Shown here piece by piece: positions 59,969 through 64,000 of a stretch of 64,000 nt of DNA. The notes beneath the pieces are model-generated. The model was not told the DNA's origin. It saw nothing but the letters and a program-made list of their open reading frames with translations, and did no database searches. How positions within the stretch are numbered: the stretch's first letter is position 1; the number at the start of each line of letters is the position of its first letter. The stretch is from Clostridiales bacterium (GTDB lineage: Bacteria; Bacillota; Clostridia; Christensenellales; Aristaeellaceae). The position numbers were made by a program, and so were the translations under genes. The DNA lies in the NCBI GenBank assembly GCA_019419995.1, contig JAHZHZ010000004.1, positions 48,701-112,700 on the forward strand. Direction: 5' to 3'.

Positions 59969-62362
59969 TTATCCACACTGAGTACATACGCCGATACCGG
60001 CGGAATATTCGTTGGTGGATGCTCCGTAGAAGTAATTCTGCACCACATCCATGTCAGATGCATAGCGCAGCGGATGACCTTCAGGAATATAGATGATTCC
60101 GGCTACCACAGTGGAATTACAATGATCGGAAGCCACCAGGCCGGAGCGACGGCACAGGGTTACGGCCCGGTGCATGTTGCAACTTGCCGTGGGTGCGCTC
60201 TCGGCAGTGTAGTAATCCGTGATTAGCTGGTAGCTATTGGCATCATTTTCGCAGGCTTGCGTGGGCAACATTCCCGACACGCCGCAAACCGTTACCGGAT
60301 AGAGACCATAGTCCGCAGGCGTTCCAGCGATGATGGCCCTGTCTACCGTATTGCCCGTAAGTTCATGCACCTGGGACATAATGGCGGCCCACAGGGGCGC
60401 AGCAGCGGAACTTCCCGTAGCGCTGGATTCTAGGGGCTTATAATAATCCGAACCAATCCATACGGCACCTGCGTAGTAACCGGTCATACCGGCAAAAGTA
60501 ACGCCGATGTTATTGGTGTTGGTACCTGTCTTGCCCGCAACAGTCATGTTTCCGAAATTTGCCCGGGAACCGGTACCGCCCTCAGATACACAGCCGATCA
60601 GGCAATCCACCAGTTGATAGGCTGTGGATTCCTTGAACACCTGCCGAGTCTCCTGCACTTCGTTCACATCGATATATACCGTTCCGTCCGAATTGAGCAC
60701 CTGGGTAAAGGCACAGGCCTCCAAATATTTTCCGCTGTTGGCGATGGCGCCGAAGGCGGTGGCCAATTCAATGACGGATACGCCGGAGGAGCCCAAGGCC
60801 AAACCTGCACCGGTGGCCAGAATGTGATCCTGATCGATACCCAGCTTCAACAGATAGGTAACGGAATTTTCAATGCCCACATAATCAATCAGCGCGTGGG
60901 CAGATGAGGTATTATGGGAGCGGTTGATAGCTGTGCGCATGGATTCCACACCCGTAAAGGAATCGCCCGAAAAGTTGTTGGGATATCCGTTGGTGCTGGT
61001 CCAGTCCTTGATTTCAATTGGAAGATTCAATACGGGGGTGCCCGGCGAATATCCCATATCAAAGGCGGGACCATAAACGGAAAGGGGCTTCAGAGAGGAG
61101 CCAACGGGCATTTCCAATTGGTAGGCCCGGTTAAGTTGCTTGCGTTGAACCGGTTCACTGCGGCCGCCCACCACGGCTACCAATTCTCCTGTGTGCCAGT
61201 TGATTACCGCTGCAGCAGCCTGAGGCTGAACGACGGTCAGGTATTCTCCACCGCCCAGTGATGATTGGGTGGCCGAGTCGTTTGCGTGGCGCATGGCTGG
61301 ATACTGGCTCCAGTTGGTGATGGTATCCTGCACGGCGGATTGTACGGCAGGATCAAGGGAGGTATAGATGTAGTAGCCGCCGTTGCGCAATTTGGTTTCC
61401 ATGCTACTGCGGTTGGTAGAGTTGTCCTCCAACCCCTCCACGCGCAGCATCTTGGTTACTACATCGTAGATGGCGTATTCCACGTAATAGGCGTTATCAT
61501 ACATGGCATCGGAGGATGCAGTGGAACTTTCCAGAACCGTCAGAGGTTGCGCGTAGGCTGCGTCATGCTCTTCCTTAGTGATCAACTGCTGATCCAACAT
61601 TTCATCCAGCACATAGTCGGTTCGGTTGTCAATCAGCTCGGAAGTCTCATAAGTGTAGTAGTTTCTCCTTGGGTTATAGCGATAGGGATTTCGAATGATG
61701 GCCGCCAGACAGGCGCATTCCCGCAGAGTCAATTCGTTGAGCTCTTTGCCAAAATAGTCCTGGGCCGCAATGCGAACACCATAGTTGGAGCCACCCAGAT
61801 AGATGACGTTTAAGTATGCTTCCAGTATTTCTTCCTTGGAGAGCTGTTCCTCCACCTGAAGGGCCAGATAGGCTTCCTGCAATTTGCGCTTGTAATTCTG
61901 ATCTGCGTTGAGCAGTGTCAACTTGACCAACTGGCAAGTAATGGTGGATGCGCCCTGCAAGTCGCCACCGGAAAGATTGTTGACGAACGAGCCTGCGATA
62001 CGCTTTAAGTCTACGCCGTGATGTTCGTTGAAACGGGCATCTTCGATGGCAATGACGGCATTGATCAACTGCTGGGGAATATCCTCATATTCCACGTAGA
62101 TGCGGTTTTCCGATCCTTTGAATTCGGTGATCAGTCCACCGTTTTTGTCAAAGATGAAGGACGTCAGGGACTGAGAGCCGATGCGTTCAATTTCCAGTTC
62201 CGGACAGGTGTCTATCCATGCCTTAGCTACACCACCCAATATGCCGGCTCCGCATACGCCGATGAGCAGTATGGAGAAAAACAGCATCTTGACCGTCATC
62301 ATGGCCACAGACAGCAAAAAATTGGGGGCGGATTCCCGGGGTTTAAATCTCGTATATTTCAA
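59969..62362 (-). CDS. class A penicillin-binding protein (glycosyltransferase/transpeptidase)
   Basis: A 797-residue bifunctional cell-wall synthase: membrane helix (about 16-45), GT51 domain (IEDARFNEHHGVDLKR, GASTITCQLVK, RKLQEAYLALQVEEQLSKEEILEAYLN) and transpeptidase domain with SSLK (MPVGSSLKP), SHN and KTGTN motifs. It polymerises and cross-links peptidoglycan outside the membrane. The GT51 motif usually reads STITQQ; here a Cys replaces the first Gln. Start TTG with GGAGG nine bases ahead. An extended -10 (TGC-TATAAT, 62410-62415 minus strand) lies upstream. Confidence 0.93.
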   Translation of the reverse strand: MKYTRFKPRESAPNFLLSVAMMTVKMLFFSILLIGVCGAGILGGVAKAWIDTCPELEIERIGSQSLTSFIFDKNGGLITEFKGSENRIYVEYEDIPQQLINAVIAIEDARFNEHHGVDLKRIAGSFVNNLSGGDLQGASTITCQLVKLTLLNADQNYKRKLQEAYLALQVEEQLSKEEILEAYLNVIYLGGSNYGVRIAAQDYFGKELNELTLRECACLAAIIRNPYRYNPRRNYYTYETSELIDNRTDYVLDEMLDQQLITKEEHDAAYAQPLTVLESSTASSDAMYDNAYYVEYAIYDVVTKMLRVEGLEDNSTNRSSMETKLRNGGYYIYTSLDPAVQSAVQDTITNWSQYPAMRHANDSATQSSLGGGEYLTVVQPQAAAAVINWHTGELVAVVGGRSEPVQRKQLNRAYQLEMPVGSSLKPLSVYGPAFDMGYSPGTPVLNLPIEIKDWTSTNGYPNNFSGDSFTGVESMRTAINRSHNTSSAHALIDYVGIENSVTYLLKLGIDQDHILATGAGLALGSSGVSVIELATAFGAIANSGKYLEACAFTQVLNSDGTVYIDVNEVQETRQVFKESTAYQLVDCLIGCVSEGGTGSRANFGNMTVAGKTGTNTNNIGVTFAGMTGYYAGAVWIGSDYYKPLESSATGSSAAAPLWAAIMSQVHELTGNTVDRAIIAGTPADYGLYPVTVCGVSGMLPTQACENDANSYQLITDYYTAESAPTASCNMHRAVTLCRRSGLVASDHCNSTVVAGIIYIPEGHPLRYASDMDVVQNYFYGASTNEYSAGIGVCTQCG

Positions 62363-62409
62363 ATGTCTATTTCCTCCGATAGATTTCTCAGACTATTTAT
62401 GTGACTACC

Positions 62410-62415
62410 ATTATA
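62410..62415 (-). promoter_or_regulatory. extended -10 of the PBP promoter
   Basis: On the minus strand TGC-TATAAT, about 48 bases before the TTG start, without a good -35. Confidence 0.55.
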
Positions 62416-62640
62416 GCACAGAATTGAGAAGTGTGGCGTGCAAATTCATGTTATTTTAGTGACCGGCAGAGTGTTTTGTGGTTAAATCATCCTTTCTCAA
62501 CTGAAAGGGCAGGGGAAGGAGAATGATATTGCTCTGCGCAATTTTTGTCTTCAAACGAATTTGGGTGGGGGCTGGAGATGAAAACTGAGCTGAAAGGGGG
62601 ATTTTACCGCCTTGTACACATAGAATTAACAAAGCTTGTG

Positions 62641-62646
62641 TATAAT
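62641..62646 (+). promoter_or_regulatory. -10 box close to the zinc-ribbon gene
   Basis: TATAAT at 62641-62646, only 22 bases before the GTG start chosen below, with no clear -35 at 16-18 bases. It rules out the longer upstream starts if it is used. Confidence 0.5.
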
Positions 62647-62667
62647 GACCCAAATGAGGTGATGAAC

Positions 62668-63027
62668 GTGAAGATTTGTTCCAGATGTCACATATTATGT
62701 AAGGATGTCTGCCCGATGTGTAAGTCGTCACGCCATCTGTGTGAGCCGGAAGAAAATGAGCCGGTACTCCTTATTGTACTGACGGCCATGCAGTCTATGC
62801 TGGTGGAGCCCATACTTGAGGACAGCAAAGTGCCATACTTTAAGAAGGGCATGGTCGGCGGGGGGCTGACGGCGCAAGTGGGCATGATGCGGGAGATCTA
62901 TCGCTACTATGTACCTCATTCAGCGTATGAAAAGTGCAGGGCAATGATTGAAGAGGTCTTTGGAGAAGACCGGGAAATTATGATGCTGCTGCACGAATTC
63001 GATGAGAAGGATGAAAAGGGAGTGTGA
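62668..63027 (+). CDS. zinc-ribbon protein with DUF2007-like domain
   Basis: A 119-residue protein. The N-terminus has a four-cysteine ribbon (CSRCHILCKDVCPMC). The remainder (EPVLLIVLTAMQSMLVEPILEDSKVPYFKKG ... YVPHSAYEKCRAMIEEVFGE) resembles the DUF2007 putative signal-transducing domain. The start is taken as the GTG at 62668, with GAGGT eight bases ahead; an ATG at 62662 is too close to that site, and earlier codons lie upstream of the -10 box. It sits 9 bases before the CorC-type gene, so the two are linked. Confidence 0.68.
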   Translation: MKICSRCHILCKDVCPMCKSSRHLCEPEENEPVLLIVLTAMQSMLVEPILEDSKVPYFKKGMVGGGLTAQVGMMREIYRYYVPHSAYEKCRAMIEEVFGEDREIMMLLHEFDEKDEKGV

Positions 63028-63036
63028 AGGTCCTAA

Positions 63037-64000
63037 ATGGACACAGGCGATTTAAGTACCATTCTGGCGTTGCTGTTCCTGGTAGCGTGTTCGGCTTTTT
63101 TTTCCGCTTCGGAGACGGCATATACTTCTCTCAACACTGTGCGCATGAAGCGTATGGCGGCAGACGGCGATCTTCGCGCTGCAAAGGTGCTCAAGCTGGC
63201 GGAAAGGTATGAGAGCTTACTTTCCACCATTTTGATAGGCAACAATATCGTAAATATATTGGCTTCATCGCTGGCGACGGTAATGTTTGTTCGCTGGCTG
63301 GGTGACGGCGGTGTTTCTGTTTCCACGGTGATTACCACGGTATTCATTTTGCTCTTTGGCGAAGTCACCCCCAAGAATATTGCCAAGGATCATGCGGAAA
63401 CCATTGCATTGCGGTTCTATCCACTGCTGTTTTTCGTAACCAAGATCTTTACGCCTTTGAACTGGCTGCTGGGCTGTTGGCAGAAGCTGGTGGGAAGAAT
63501 GGTCAAACCTTCGGAAGATCGTGGCTTTACGGAGGAAGAACTGATTACCATCGTGGAAGAGGCGGAAAACGAGGGTGGAATCGATGCTCATGAGAGCGAA
63601 CTGATCCGCTCCGCCATAGAATTCAACGACATGGACGTGGAAGAAATTCTAACGCCCAGAGTGGATATCCAGGCGGTGGATATGGAAGCTACGGAGAATG
63701 AAATCGCCAAGGTCTTTGAGGAGAGTGGTTACTCGCGCCTGCCCGTGTATCAGGAGACGGTGGACAATATTGTGGGTATCCTGCATGAGAAGGATTTCTA
63801 TGCCAAGCGCGGCAAAGAGGATTTGCGGGGAATGATGACGACGCCCACCTTCGTGATGCAGACGACAAAAGTATCCGATCTTTTAAAGCAGCTTCAAAAA
63901 TCTAAAGCACATATGGCCGTGGTGGTGGATGAGTACGACGGCGTACAGGGAATTGTGACGATGGAAGATATCCTGGAGGAACTCGTGGGTGAAATCTGGG
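63037..64000 (+). CDS. CNNM/HlyC/CorC-type membrane protein, 3' truncated
   Basis: The first 321 residues of a protein that runs off the window. A DUF21 (CNNM) membrane domain comes first (ILALLFLVACSAFFSASETAYTS, ILIGNNIVNILASSLATVMF, FGEVTPKNIAKDH), then a paired CBS domain (LTPRVDIQAVDME, YSRLPVYQE, VGILHEKDF, MAVVVDEYDGVQGIVTMEDILEELVGEIW). A C-terminal transporter-associated domain should follow. Members move or regulate Mg2+/Co2+. The ATG at 63037 has GAAGG before it. Confidence 0.92.
   Translation, partial: MDTGDLSTILALLFLVACSAFFSASETAYTSLNTVRMKRMAADGDLRAAKVLKLAERYESLLSTILIGNNIVNILASSLATVMFVRWLGDGGVSVSTVITTVFILLFGEVTPKNIAKDHAETIALRFYPLLFFVTKIFTPLNWLLGCWQKLVGRMVKPSEDRGFTEEELITIVEEAENEGGIDAHESELIRSAIEFNDMDVEEILTPRVDIQAVDMEATENEIAKVFEESGYSRLPVYQETVDNIVGILHEKDFYAKRGKEDLRGMMTTPTFVMQTTKVSDLLKQLQKSKAHMAVVVDEYDGVQGIVTMEDILEELVGEIW

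Overview
This looks like a chromosomal segment of an anaerobic, endospore-forming Clostridia-type Bacillota with moderately high G+C (by eye about 55%). The grounds are Wood-Ljungdahl genes, an [FeFe] hydrogenase, the spoVACDE spore genes, an energy-coupling-factor transporter component and Gram-positive style AGGAGG ribosome sites and promoters. No IS element, phage or CRISPR array is visible. Species or family cannot be named from the sequence alone; a Christensenellales/Oscillospirales-like gut anaerobe is a guess.

Layout. 1-4.8 kb (+): end of a Wood-Ljungdahl operon (metF, cooC, acsD, acsC, acsE). 4.9-8.5 kb (-): two-gene hydrogenase operon, an [FeFe] hydrogenase with a NuoF-tail/GltD fusion flavoprotein. 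9.0-13.8 kb (+): sugar-type ABC importer (binding protein, double ATPase, two permeases). 14.3-27.4 kb: a divergent catabolic locus. Its leftward arm is citC, an unusual P-loop/AlaRS-SAD-like protein, glmS, glmL, glmE and mal; its rightward arm is citD, citE, citF, a class I fumarase-type dehydratase (two subunits), a GntR regulator, a citX-citG fusion and an EamA transporter. 28.4-36.5 kb (-): one tight aromatic amino acid operon, aroF-tyrA-aroB-aroA-aroC-pheA-aroE/K-aroQ. 37-43 kb (+): ECF S-component with coaX, recD2, comF, an rRNA methyltransferase and a secreted hydrolase. 43.2-45.3 kb (-): spoVAC-D-E with two tiny upstream ORFs. 45.6-47.5 kb (+): orphan FucI/AraA-like isomerase, a small membrane protein and tRNA-Leu(TAA). 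48.2-52.8 kb: YugP peptidase, then pyrG and guaA divergently transcribed. 53.2-62.4 kb (-): Pro/Thr-repeat membrane protein, uvrBA, a TIGR04086 membrane protein and a class A penicillin-binding protein. 62.7-64 kb (+): zinc-ribbon DUF2007-like protein and a truncated CNNM/CorC-type membrane protein.

How it fits together. The 14-27 kb locus encodes, on paper, the whole methylaspartate route: glutamate mutase (GlmS/GlmE with its MutL-type chaperone GlmL), methylaspartate ammonia-lyase, a mesaconase (the fumarase-like pair), and a citramalate lyase (CitDEF with the CitC, CitX and CitG maturation functions). Products would be ammonia, acetate and pyruvate. Oxidising the pyruvate gives CO2 and reduced ferredoxin, which the neighbouring hydrogenase and Wood-Ljungdahl genes could dispose of or recapture. 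The cit and fum names are therefore family names; the neighbourhood argues that the substrates are citramalate and mesaconate. Other points of interest are the P-loop/AlaRS-SAD-like protein in that locus, hairpin terminators directly behind the divergent pyrG and guaA promoters, an unclassified hairpin leader before the aro operon, two micro-ORFs at the head of spoVA, and a LexA-type SOS box upstream of uvrBA.
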